Source: Spirochaetaceae bacterium (GTDB taxonomy: Bacteria; Spirochaetota; Spirochaetia; SZUA-6; Fen-1364). Taken from it: a DNA stretch of 9,112 nucleotides. The notes beneath the pieces were generated by a model. The model searched no databases. It saw nothing but the letters and a program-made list of their open reading frames with translations, and had not been told where the DNA came from. Shown piece by piece: positions 1-6,268 of this stretch; the first letter of the stretch is position 1, and every line of letters begins with the position of its first letter. A program made the position numbers and the translations under genes. The stretch covers positions 1 to 9,112 of the forward strand of contig PMDT01000128.1 in the NCBI GenBank assembly GCA_003154555.1, in the 5' to 3' direction.

Positions 1-123
1 GCCGGGACGGGTCACGCATCGGTGCTTTTCTCCCCCGGGTGCACATCATTTGGAATGTTTCTCAATGAGTTCGACAGGGGACGCAGGTTCAAGGACTCGG
101 TGCGCGCGCTCGCCTCGCCCTGA
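1..123 (+). CDS. murD: UDP-N-acetylmuramoyl-L-alanine--D-glutamate ligase (MurD), C-terminal fragment
   Basis: Frame 1 is open from the first base to a TGA at 121-123 and encodes the last 40 residues of a protein whose 5' part lies outside the window. The stretch FSPGCTSFGMF followed by NEFDRG and an FK..V..L helix matches the C-terminal end of MurD ligases, where an S-P-x-x-x-S-F-x-x-F segment precedes an R-G-x-x-F motif. MurD is the cytoplasmic ligase that adds D-glutamate to UDP-MurNAc-L-alanine using ATP in peptidoglycan synthesis. Only the end of the third domain is visible, so the catalytic and ATP-binding parts cannot be inspected, and another Mur ligase-like protein is a less likely alternative. 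The gene converges on the acetyltransferase gene, with 7 bases between the two stop codons and no clear terminator hairpin. Confidence 0.8.
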   Translation, partial: AGTGHASVLFSPGCTSFGMFLNEFDRGRRFKDSVRALASP

Positions 124-130
124 ATGGACG

Positions 131-592
131 CTACAGGGACTTCTCCATGAACAGTGCGCCGGGAATCGGATTGTAGATGTAGGCCGGAATTTCCGCAAAG
201 CCGAACGAACGGTACAACGAGACCGCGCTCTTCATTGACGGCAGGGTGTCCAGGCGCATCGCCGCGTAGCCAAGGCCGCGCGCGGTCTCAATGATCCTTC
301 TCACGAGCTCGGCTCCGACCCCCTCGCCCCGGCTCCCCGGGCGCACGTAAAGCCGCTTCATCTCGCAGGTGTGGTCGTCGATCCTGCGCAGCGCGATGCA
401 TCCGCAGGGTGCACCCTCCTGCCGCGCAATGATCACGGCGCCGCCCGGCGGCGCGTAAGCGCCGGGGAGCGTCTCCAGCTCGTGGTCGAAGCCCTGGAAC
501 GAGAGATCGATGCCGAGTGACAGCCCGTATTCCTTGAAAAGCTCGCGCATGACGGCGATGTCGTCCGGCCCCGCATGATCGTAGCGGATCAC
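131..592 (-). CDS. GNAT-family N-acetyltransferase
   Basis: A 153-residue protein, the size of a single-domain GCN5-related N-acetyltransferase, which moves an acetyl group from acetyl-CoA to an amine. The acetyl-CoA pyrophosphate loop is seen as R88-G-E-G91-V-G93, preceded by the usual beta-strand MKRLYV (78-83) and followed by the helix AELVRRIIETA. The C-terminal part has RLDTLPSM, SLYRSFGF and a final NPIPGALFMEKSL, typical of a common uncharacterised GNAT subgroup, so the substrate cannot be named. The start is a GTG at 592-590: it has a GGAGG Shine-Dalgarno 7 bases upstream, and its GTGA overlaps the stop of the preceding gene by 4 bases. The frame stays open further upstream, but that part overlaps the preceding gene and does not look like a GNAT. 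It is the last gene of a three-gene operon, coupled to the 214-residue protein. Confidence 0.9.
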   Translation of the reverse strand: MIRYDHAGPDDIAVMRELFKEYGLSLGIDLSFQGFDHELETLPGAYAPPGGAVIIARQEGAPCGCIALRRIDDHTCEMKRLYVRPGSRGEGVGAELVRRIIETARGLGYAAMRLDTLPSMKSAVSLYRSFGFAEIPAYIYNPIPGALFMEKSL

Positions 593-1233
593 CCCGGTGC
601 CTCCGGGCCATGAGCGCCGTGCCGCTTCCTGCGCGCGGCCACCTTGCGGTGATCCCACTCCACCACCACGAACTGCCCCGCGGAAAAGCCGGTCTTGAGG
701 GCCGCCGTCATCCAGCGCACATGCGAATCGCTCATAGCCTTGCCTGCGGATGCGGGAATCACGGCGACGAATACGATCCTCCGATCCGACCAGAGGATGA
801 GGTCCCAGCACCCCGCCTTGCTCTTGTCGTTGTTCTCCGCGATCCGCGCGACGGTCTGGTTCGCATACGTGTCCAGGGAGATGCCCTTGCTCTGGTTGGG
901 CATGCGGTCGAAGTATTTGCGGTGCGCGTTGTCCGACCATGCCCCCTGCCATCCGCTCCTCTGGAAGAGGCCGAGCACGGCGATCTCCGGAAATGTCGCC
1001 TGCTTGTCGACGAGCACGAGCTGCTTTGCGGAGTAGAGGCGATCCATGCCGATGGTCGGCCGCTCCATGCAGGGCGTGAAGAGCACCGCATAGCGGCGCA
1101 CGGACGCCTTGCGACCGGTGGAGAGTACGATCTCCATGTCGTCGCCGGGCGAAAGCTCTTCAGGCAGAGTGAGCGGCTCGTCTCGCAGCATGGCCACGTG
1201 CCTGCGAGAATAGGCGAGTTCGGCTCCTTCCAT
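589..1233 (-). CDS. Hypothetical protein resembling a VRR-NUC/PD-(D/E)XK nuclease fold with the catalytic E-x-K lost
   Basis: 214 residues, no signal peptide or membrane segment, so probably cytoplasmic. The N-terminal half (1-90) is unrecognised. The C-terminal half has FQRSGWQGAW (90-99), then GCWDLILW (141-148), a beta-strand RRIVFVAVIP (151-160), a helix with RWMTAALKTG (173-182) and a final strand FVVVEWD (188-194). This order resembles VRR-NUC-type endonuclease-fold proteins, in which a G-x-x-D is followed about 13 residues later by E-x-K and then a W-leucine-rich helix. D144 is present, but the E-x-K positions are A157 and I159, so nuclease activity looks lost. The assignment is by motif resemblance only. 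The start is the ATG at 1233-1231, which shares one base with the stop of the double activase (TGATG). A TTG just upstream is possible, and no Shine-Dalgarno is visible, which suggests re-initiation by ribosomes finishing the upstream gene. The tail (199-214) is basic and disordered. Confidence 0.75.
   Translation of the reverse strand: MEGAELAYSRRHVAMLRDEPLTLPEELSPGDDMEIVLSTGRKASVRRYAVLFTPCMERPTIGMDRLYSAKQLVLVDKQATFPEIAVLGLFQRSGWQGAWSDNAHRKYFDRMPNQSKGISLDTYANQTVARIAENNDKSKAGCWDLILWSDRRIVFVAVIPASAGKAMSDSHVRWMTAALKTGFSAGQFVVVEWDHRKVAARRKRHGAHGPEAPG
600..604 (-). promoter_or_regulatory. Ribosome binding site fixing the GTG start of the acetyltransferase
   Basis: GGAGG on the minus strand lies 7 bases before the GTG at 592. 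It is inside the coding sequence of the upstream gene, as expected for coupled genes, and it decides against longer readings of the acetyltransferase frame. Confidence 0.7.
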
Positions 1234-4200
1234 CAAGGGAGCGAACGGGCGCGCGCATATTTCAGATAGGGCACGATCACGTCGTTACGATACTGGCCTG
1301 TGCCGTCGTACGTGACGCTCACCACCGGCACCCCGGTGAATCGCTCGATGTCGCGCTTCATCGCCTCGGTCACCATGGAGGGGCAGCAGAATGCGGGACT
1401 TGCCTGCACGTAGAGGGCCAGACGCGGGTGCGCGCGGGTCATATGGAGGATCTTCAAAAGATTCTCGAATGACTCCCCGTTGTGCTCGGTGCGCAGCCCG
1501 AAACGCCGCAGGAAGCCCTGGTCGTCGCTGCCGTCGGGAAACGTCTCGGGCTCCAGGAAGCGCGCGAAATGACGTCGATACCCGCGTCCCATGGCGTCCA
1601 CGAGATTCCAGATCAGACGATAGCGGGCCGCGCCGAGGTGATCGCCGGAGAGGGCAACCTGCTGAAACACGGAATGAACGACGATCGCGGCGTAGTCCGT
1701 GTAGGGGGTCGTAATCGCCTCCCCGCCGGCGCGCTCTATCGCGCGGACGAGGTCCTGGCTCATCACGTCGTTGTCCCGTACGTACAGGTCGCCGAATATC
1801 GCCACCTGCGGTCGGCGCTCGCCGCTCACGGGGATGGCGTCGAAAAGGGCGGCGGCGGCACGCATGGCAGCCCCACGGGAGCTTCCCGTTTCGAACGCGG
1901 TAACCAGGATGCCCAGCGCGCGGGCGATGGCCGCATCGGTTGCCCCGGGCTCCGTCTCGTACGGCCTTATGCGGCAGCCGACGCGGCGCAGAAGTCCTCC
2001 CGCCAGAAATGCCTTGTACGCGTTGATTGTTGCCCGCAGGGAGATATCGGAATAGTAGAAATCGCCTTTGTAGACCTCGATATCCCCCATGCCGCGACCT
2101 TCGGCCTGCAGCAGGCTCTTGATGAAGGGCGTGAACATCCCCAGATTGCACGGCAGGATGCTCACGGGCACCCACACCGCAGTGCGCGCGGGCTCAAGAC
2201 CGTGACGATCCACGTACTCGATCGTTTCCTGCACGATGATGTTCAGGGGAAGGCACTGGCCCGTGTTGTGCCGCATCGCGGCGCGGATGGAAAGCTCATC
2301 CTCGTCAAGCAGCCGTGCGTCGATGCCTTCGCGCCGGAGATTGGCCACGAGGAGCGGATTGCTCAAGCCGTCCCAGTTGGGAAAGAGGAGCGTCCTGCTC
2401 CCCAGTCGGCTCAACCGGTGCGGCACGATCGGCAGGGCCCCTTCCATGCGCGGTTGCGCCGCGCCGCCGCCCCCCCGCATCCCCGCGATCCGCCGGGCAA
2501 CGCGCCAGGAGCGCATGGCGTGATTCCTGAACGACGCGACGCCTGCCTCGATCCGCGTCTCGTAGCCAAGGGTCGAGTCGTGGTCGTCGAGCTGGAGAAT
2601 CAGGTACGGCTTGTTCTTCGCGTCGAGGATGCGCTTGAAATACTCCAGCGCAAAGCTGTCGGGCGTGCATTTGAATGAGGTGACGAAGACCGGGTAGAGA
2701 TTCGGCGTCTGGGCAGCCACGCAGGCAACCTCGAGAATCCTGGCGGCATTCAGCCAGTGCACCATGTCCAGCAGGGGAGCGATGGATTCGACGTCGGCAG
2801 GCCCGTAGGGCACCATGTCCTGGTAGAATGCCTTCACGCCGAGGCTCGCGAATATCGCCGGAATACCCTTTCCCATCTCGGGGCTGAGCACGGTGTAGGC
2901 ACGGCCCAGGAGCACGACGCACGGTGCCGTGGAGGAAGCCATTTCCTCGCGAAACCTTTCCTGCAGCCGCCGCAGCGCTTTGTCATGTTCCGCGCTCGCC
3001 TGCTCGAAGGCCAGCGAGACTGCCCAGCGCGGGAGGTAGCGCATCCCCTTCCGCCGCAGGACGTCGTACAGCTCCTTTTTCGTCCTGCCGCGCCAGCGCG
3101 TCCAGCTCGCCTGGGGCATGAGGCAGCGGTCCCTCAATCCGTCGTCGCTGATGCCGGAGGCGAGTGCGGAGCTGTACTGCGTGTAGTAGCAGTGCAGGAG
3201 TGTGCCCTTGCCGTTCGACCGCGCCTCTTCCAGAAGCACAGGGAGGAATATCCAGTCGGCCTTTTCACGCAGGAACTTCACATGACCGTGCAGTGCGGCA
3301 AGCGGCGCGCAGAACTCGGCACCCTGCACCTCGCGGCCGGCATCGATGCTCCCCTCCAGGCCCTCCGTCGTCACCGTCGGGATGCCCAGGAGCGCGAAGA
3401 AGCGCTTCCACAATGAGAGATGCCCATAAAGCCCCAGCGCGGCAGGTATGCCGATCACCGGGCCATCCGACGGAATCGGTCCGGCAATCTCCGCCGCCGA
3501 GGCGAATGCGGCGCGCCTTTCCCTCAGGAGATCGAAGCCCGAGGTGTTCCTGTCGACGAACCTGCGCTGATCGTAGTCCCTCCCGCAGAGGAATCCATAC
3601 GCCACCGTCTCCCTGCCGATGGTGGCGATGCGCAGTCGGCAGTGGTTGCCGCAGAGCGTGCAGGTCTCCGCGCGCACGGGAATGGGCTCCCGCAGCGCCG
3701 CGAGGCCGAGGAATGTCGTGCGCCGGCTCCCTGACTCGGCAAGCAGCAGGGCCGCGCCGAGCGCACCGGTCAGGTGGCAGTAGCGCGACACGTTCACAGG
3801 CTTTCCCAGGCCCTCGCTGAACGCGGCAACCAGTGCCTTGTTGCGCGCCGTCGCCCCCTGGAATGCGATATGGCTTCCGATCGCCGCGCCCCGCGCCACC
3901 TTGCCCATGTAGTTCTCCCGCACGCTGTGCAGCGCCGCGGCGAGTATCTCCTCCGTGGAAAAACCCTGCGCGAGGAAATTGTTGATGTCGCGCTCCATGA
4001 AAACGGCACACCGGTCGCTTGACAGGGGCGCGCGCGCGCCAAGGACCCTCTGCTCATAATCCGCAAGGCTGCAGCCGAGCCTTTCCGCCTGCTCCTCCAG
4101 GAAGCTGCCCGTCCCCGCAGCACAGACGGTGTTCATGTGCGAAAAAGTCACCATGCCGTCCCGCACGGTTGTGAACTTGGCGTCCTGGCCGCCGATCTCG

Positions 4201-5477
4201 ATGATCGTGTCTACGGCGGGGTCGAGCTCGTACGCGGCGCGTGCATGGGCCGTGATCTCGTCCACCACGAGGTCGGCCTTCACCAGCGAGCCGATGAACT
4301 TCCTGCCCGCCCCCGTCGTTCCCACCCCGAGGAATTCGAGCGAGACCGAGAGCCGGTCCTGCATGTCCTCCACGGCCTCGCAGATCGCCTGGACGGCGGT
4401 GAGCGGGGAGCCCTGGGTGCGCGTGTAGAAACCGGCGACCGGCTGGCGCGCGCCGTCGATGAGGATGGCCTTTGTCGAGGTGGAACCGACATCGATCCCC
4501 ATATGGACGGGAACTGTCCCTGCCACGTTCGTCGCATAGACCTCAACTTCGACGGGATGCGCGGCGGAAAAGCTGCCGGCGCTGAACAGGCGCATGCCGT
4601 TTCTCCCTTCGGATGCGGGGATCGGCAATGGTTCGTAGTAATAGCTTTTTGCGTCGCCACTGCCGGTGCGCAGTGCATCAGGACCGAGTGAGATGGCCGT
4701 GCCGTTCGCATTTTCCTCCGCATAGCTCAATGCGGCGCCTGCCGCGCCGAATGCCTGCGCGTGCTCGTGGCGGAGCAGCGGCGCGCCCAGGATGTGCTCG
4801 AGGTGACGACGCACCGCTTCGTTCAGGGCGACGCCGCCGGCGAAAACGATCGGCCCTTGAAGAGGCTCACCGCCGCGCAGCGTGTCGGCGATATTCTGGG
4901 CAAGCCCCCGGCACAGCCCGTCGCAGATCTCCTCCAGGCAGTGACCCGCCTGCTGCGCATGCACGAGGTCCGTGCGTGCGAAGACCGCGCAGCGCGTCGA
5001 TATCTTCGCAGGCGTCGTGGTGCAGGCGAGCGCACGGCGGACGAGCTCGTCCACACCGGCAAATCCGAGGCGCCGCGCCTGCTGGTCCAGGAAGCTTCCC
5101 GTGCCGGCCGCGCACGACGAGCTCGTGCGCGCGCCCCGGTAAGCCCCTGTCTCGCTCAGCCGGATGAGGCCGAACTTCTCTCCGCCAACGAAAATAATGG
5201 ACCGTGCGTCCGGGAAAAAAGCGCGGCAACTGGCGATCAGGGAACACTGTGGATCGAAGAACTTCGCTCCTGCGATCGAGAACGAGCCTGAGGACGTGGA
5301 AGCGATACCCGAAAGTGGAACAGGACCTATATCGGCGGCGATGGCGCGAAGCGTGTCGTTGATTCGGCCCTTGTGAATCCGGTGGAACGCCTTCTCTATG
5401 CCCGCCCCTGGTCGCAGGAGAGCAGCAGAGATGGCGACGGAGCCGATGTCGACCCCGAGAACCGGATTGGAGGGCAT
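1233..5477 (-). CDS. Double 2-hydroxyacyl-CoA dehydratase activase (BcrAD/BadFG ATPase family) fused to DUF2229-type dehydratase-like region
   Basis: A 1414-residue iron-sulfur ATPase. Family members of the HgdC type (archerases) use ATP to push one electron at low potential into 2-hydroxyacyl-CoA dehydratases or benzoyl-CoA reductases. Two complete ASKHA ATPase modules lie in tandem, at about 7-252 and 327-580. Each begins with a phosphate loop (GVDIGS; MGIDVGSTSTK) and contains CAAGTGSFL with its cysteine (C122; C452) and a second CAVF cysteine (C163; C490). These pairs match the cysteines that hold the [4Fe-4S] cluster at the HgdC dimer interface. A Cys cluster C606-x2-C609-x3-C613 with C631 could bind another cluster. 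It leads into a DUF2229-like region from about 673 on, with GIPAALGLYGHLSLW, then a glycine linker near 1001-1005 and a second dehydratase-like lobe to the C-terminus. Such roughly 1400-residue fusions are known in anaerobes, but their substrate is undefined. No dehydratase subunit genes are adjacent. It heads the operon with the nuclease-like and GNAT genes. The ATG at 5477 has no Shine-Dalgarno (see the promoter entry). Confidence 0.92.
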   Translation of the reverse strand: MPSNPVLGVDIGSVAISAALLRPGAGIEKAFHRIHKGRINDTLRAIAADIGPVPLSGIASTSSGSFSIAGAKFFDPQCSLIASCRAFFPDARSIIFVGGEKFGLIRLSETGAYRGARTSSSCAAGTGSFLDQQARRLGFAGVDELVRRALACTTTPAKISTRCAVFARTDLVHAQQAGHCLEEICDGLCRGLAQNIADTLRGGEPLQGPIVFAGGVALNEAVRRHLEHILGAPLLRHEHAQAFGAAGAALSYAEENANGTAISLGPDALRTGSGDAKSYYYEPLPIPASEGRNGMRLFSAGSFSAAHPVEVEVYATNVAGTVPVHMGIDVGSTSTKAILIDGARQPVAGFYTRTQGSPLTAVQAICEAVEDMQDRLSVSLEFLGVGTTGAGRKFIGSLVKADLVVDEITAHARAAYELDPAVDTIIEIGGQDAKFTTVRDGMVTFSHMNTVCAAGTGSFLEEQAERLGCSLADYEQRVLGARAPLSSDRCAVFMERDINNFLAQGFSTEEILAAALHSVRENYMGKVARGAAIGSHIAFQGATARNKALVAAFSEGLGKPVNVSRYCHLTGALGAALLLAESGSRRTTFLGLAALREPIPVRAETCTLCGNHCRLRIATIGRETVAYGFLCGRDYDQRRFVDRNTSGFDLLRERRAAFASAAEIAGPIPSDGPVIGIPAALGLYGHLSLWKRFFALLGIPTVTTEGLEGSIDAGREVQGAEFCAPLAALHGHVKFLREKADWIFLPVLLEEARSNGKGTLLHCYYTQYSSALASGISDDGLRDRCLMPQASWTRWRGRTKKELYDVLRRKGMRYLPRWAVSLAFEQASAEHDKALRRLQERFREEMASSTAPCVVLLGRAYTVLSPEMGKGIPAIFASLGVKAFYQDMVPYGPADVESIAPLLDMVHWLNAARILEVACVAAQTPNLYPVFVTSFKCTPDSFALEYFKRILDAKNKPYLILQLDDHDSTLGYETRIEAGVASFRNHAMRSWRVARRIAGMRGGGGAAQPRMEGALPIVPHRLSRLGSRTLLFPNWDGLSNPLLVANLRREGIDARLLDEDELSIRAAMRHNTGQCLPLNIIVQETIEYVDRHGLEPARTAVWVPVSILPCNLGMFTPFIKSLLQAEGRGMGDIEVYKGDFYYSDISLRATINAYKAFLAGGLLRRVGCRIRPYETEPGATDAAIARALGILVTAFETGSSRGAAMRAAAALFDAIPVSGERRPQVAIFGDLYVRDNDVMSQDLVRAIERAGGEAITTPYTDYAAIVVHSVFQQVALSGDHLGAARYRLIWNLVDAMGRGYRRHFARFLEPETFPDGSDDQGFLRRFGLRTEHNGESFENLLKILHMTRAHPRLALYVQASPAFCCPSMVTEAMKRDIERFTGVPVVSVTYDGTGQYRNDVIVPYLKYARARSLP

Positions 5478-5482
5478 AGGCC

Positions 5483-5511
5483 GTCATAGGACCCGGGGGG
5501 TCAGAAGTCAA
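5483..5511 (-). promoter_or_regulatory. Predicted sigma70-type promoter of the double activase operon, giving a leaderless mRNA
   Basis: On the minus strand TTGACT (5511-5506) and TATGAC (5488-5483) are separated by 17 bases. They match the consensus at 5 of 6 and 4 of 6 positions. The -10 ends 5 bases before the ATG at 5477, so transcription would start at or within a base or two of the start codon. This fits the absence of a Shine-Dalgarno. Inferred from consensus only. Confidence 0.45.
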
Positions 5512-5522
5512 GGACCCCCCGG
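5493..5522. repeat. Perfect 10-bp inverted repeat between rubrerythrin and the double activase
   Basis: The arms CCGGGGGGTC (5493-5502) and GACCCCCCGG (5513-5522) are exact reverse complements around a 10-base spacer. As RNA from the rubrerythrin gene it would be a very stable hairpin 54 bases after that gene's stop, but no T-run follows it on the minus strand, so it would be a poor classical terminator. As DNA it brackets the -35 element of the predicted activase promoter, so it could equally be an operator for a dimeric regulator. Which role applies cannot be settled by reading. Confidence 0.65.
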
Positions 5523-5575
5523 CGACGCATGACGGGCAGGTGTCCGTTCCGAGCGACGCCGGGGCCGGGGCAGGT

Positions 5576-6154
5576 TCAGTAATTCTCGGCAAGGACCTCG
5601 TAGAAGGCCTGGGGATGCCTGCAGGCCGGACATTCCTTCGGAGGCTCCGTACCTTCGAAGATGTAGCCGCAGTTGATGCAGTGCCATTTCACGGCAGTTT
5701 TTCGCTTGAAGACCTCACCCTGCGAGACATTGTCGAAAAGCTTGCGATAGCGGCTCTCGTGGAATTTCTCCACCTTGGCGACCTGCTCGAATGACCGGGC
5801 CACCTCAGGGTATCCCTCTTCCCGCGCGATTTTTCCGAAATCCGGGTACAGAGTCGTCCACTCCATCTTTTCTCCGGCAGCGGCAGCCTCGAGATTCGCC
5901 TTCGTTTCCTTGATTGCCCCGGCGGGATATGTCGCGGTGATTTCCAGGTCTCCGCCTTCGAGGTGTGAAAAGAAGACCTTTGCATGCTCTTTTTCGTTGT
6001 CGGCCGTTTCCTGGAAGATGTTCGCGATCTGCTCCAAGCCTTCCCTGCGCGCCGCGCTCGCGAAATAGGTATAGCGGTTGCGCGCCTGCGATTCTCCGGC
6101 AAATGCCTTGAGCAGATTCTGCTCGGTTTTCGAGCCCTTGATTGACTTGGCCAT
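5576..6154 (-). CDS. rbr: Rubrerythrin
   Basis: 192 residues, the usual length. Rubrerythrin is a cytoplasmic peroxidase that reduces hydrogen peroxide to water in anaerobes, passing electrons from a rubredoxin centre to a di-iron site. The N-terminal ferritin-like four-helix domain carries the expected di-iron ligands: E21 (AGESQARNRY), E54 and H57 (NEKEHA), E95 and E98 (GEKMEW), and E129 with H132 (EKFHE). The C-terminal rubredoxin domain has C159-x2-C162 and C175-x2-C178. All metal ligands appear intact. The start is the ATG at 6154: it begins the conserved MAKSIKGS sequence and has a strong AGGAGGAG (minus strand, 6165-6158) close upstream. The frame is open further upstream, but that part is not rubrerythrin-like. 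It is divergent from the metallophosphatase and lies 98 bases upstream of the double activase on the same strand; read-through could join them, though a separate activase promoter is predicted. Confidence 0.97.
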   Translation of the reverse strand: MAKSIKGSKTEQNLLKAFAGESQARNRYTYFASAARREGLEQIANIFQETADNEKEHAKVFFSHLEGGDLEITATYPAGAIKETKANLEAAAAGEKMEWTTLYPDFGKIAREEGYPEVARSFEQVAKVEKFHESRYRKLFDNVSQGEVFKRKTAVKWHCINCGYIFEGTEPPKECPACRHPQAFYEVLAENY

Positions 6155-6175
6155 ATGCTCCTCCTGGATACGCCC

Positions 6176-6205
6176 ATGGTATGCGCGGCCGCCTGCCGCT
6201 GTCAA
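6176..6205 (-). promoter_or_regulatory. Predicted sigma70-type promoter of rubrerythrin
   Basis: A perfect TTGACA (minus strand 6205-6200) and TACCAT (6181-6176, 4 of 6 matches) are 18 bases apart. The predicted transcript start near 6169 leaves a leader of about 15 bases that just holds the Shine-Dalgarno at 6165-6158. The spacer is long and the -10 imperfect, so a regulator may assist. No clear PerR- or Fur-type box was recognised. On the + strand of this 114-bp divergent region I found no convincing promoter for the metallophosphatase. Confidence 0.45.
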
Positions 6206-6268
6206 CGTGAAAAGGAATGTGATCCGGACGCGCCGCTTCGGTGTAACAGGTATCAAGGAGATGATCGA

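Noticed and set aside
118..138. CCCTG / CAGGG pairing around the two convergent stop codons as a bidirectional terminator
   Set aside because: Only five base pairs with an 11-base loop and no T-run. This is within chance expectation.
593..952. Upstream extension of the acetyltransferase frame to 952
   Set aside because: It overlaps the 214-residue gene completely, is compositionally unlike a protein domain, and the GTG at 592 has a good ribosome binding site.
610..1269. + strand open frame of 219 codons opposite the nuclease-like gene
   Set aside because: Arginine- and histidine-rich translation without motifs. The minus-strand gene fits the operon with coupled start and stop, and its sequence has ordinary protein composition.
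1482..2678. Long open frame on the + strand, 398 codons, antisense to the activase
   Set aside because: It is a frame shadow of GC-rich coding DNA. Its translation is rich in R, H, G and A without any recognisable domain, and the opposite strand encodes a clear family member.
6155..6268. Longer N-terminus of rubrerythrin (to 6292) or of the metallophosphatase (from 6155)
   Set aside because: Both extensions would overlap each other across the divergent intergenic region. Conserved N-termini and ribosome binding sites support starts at 6154 and 6269.
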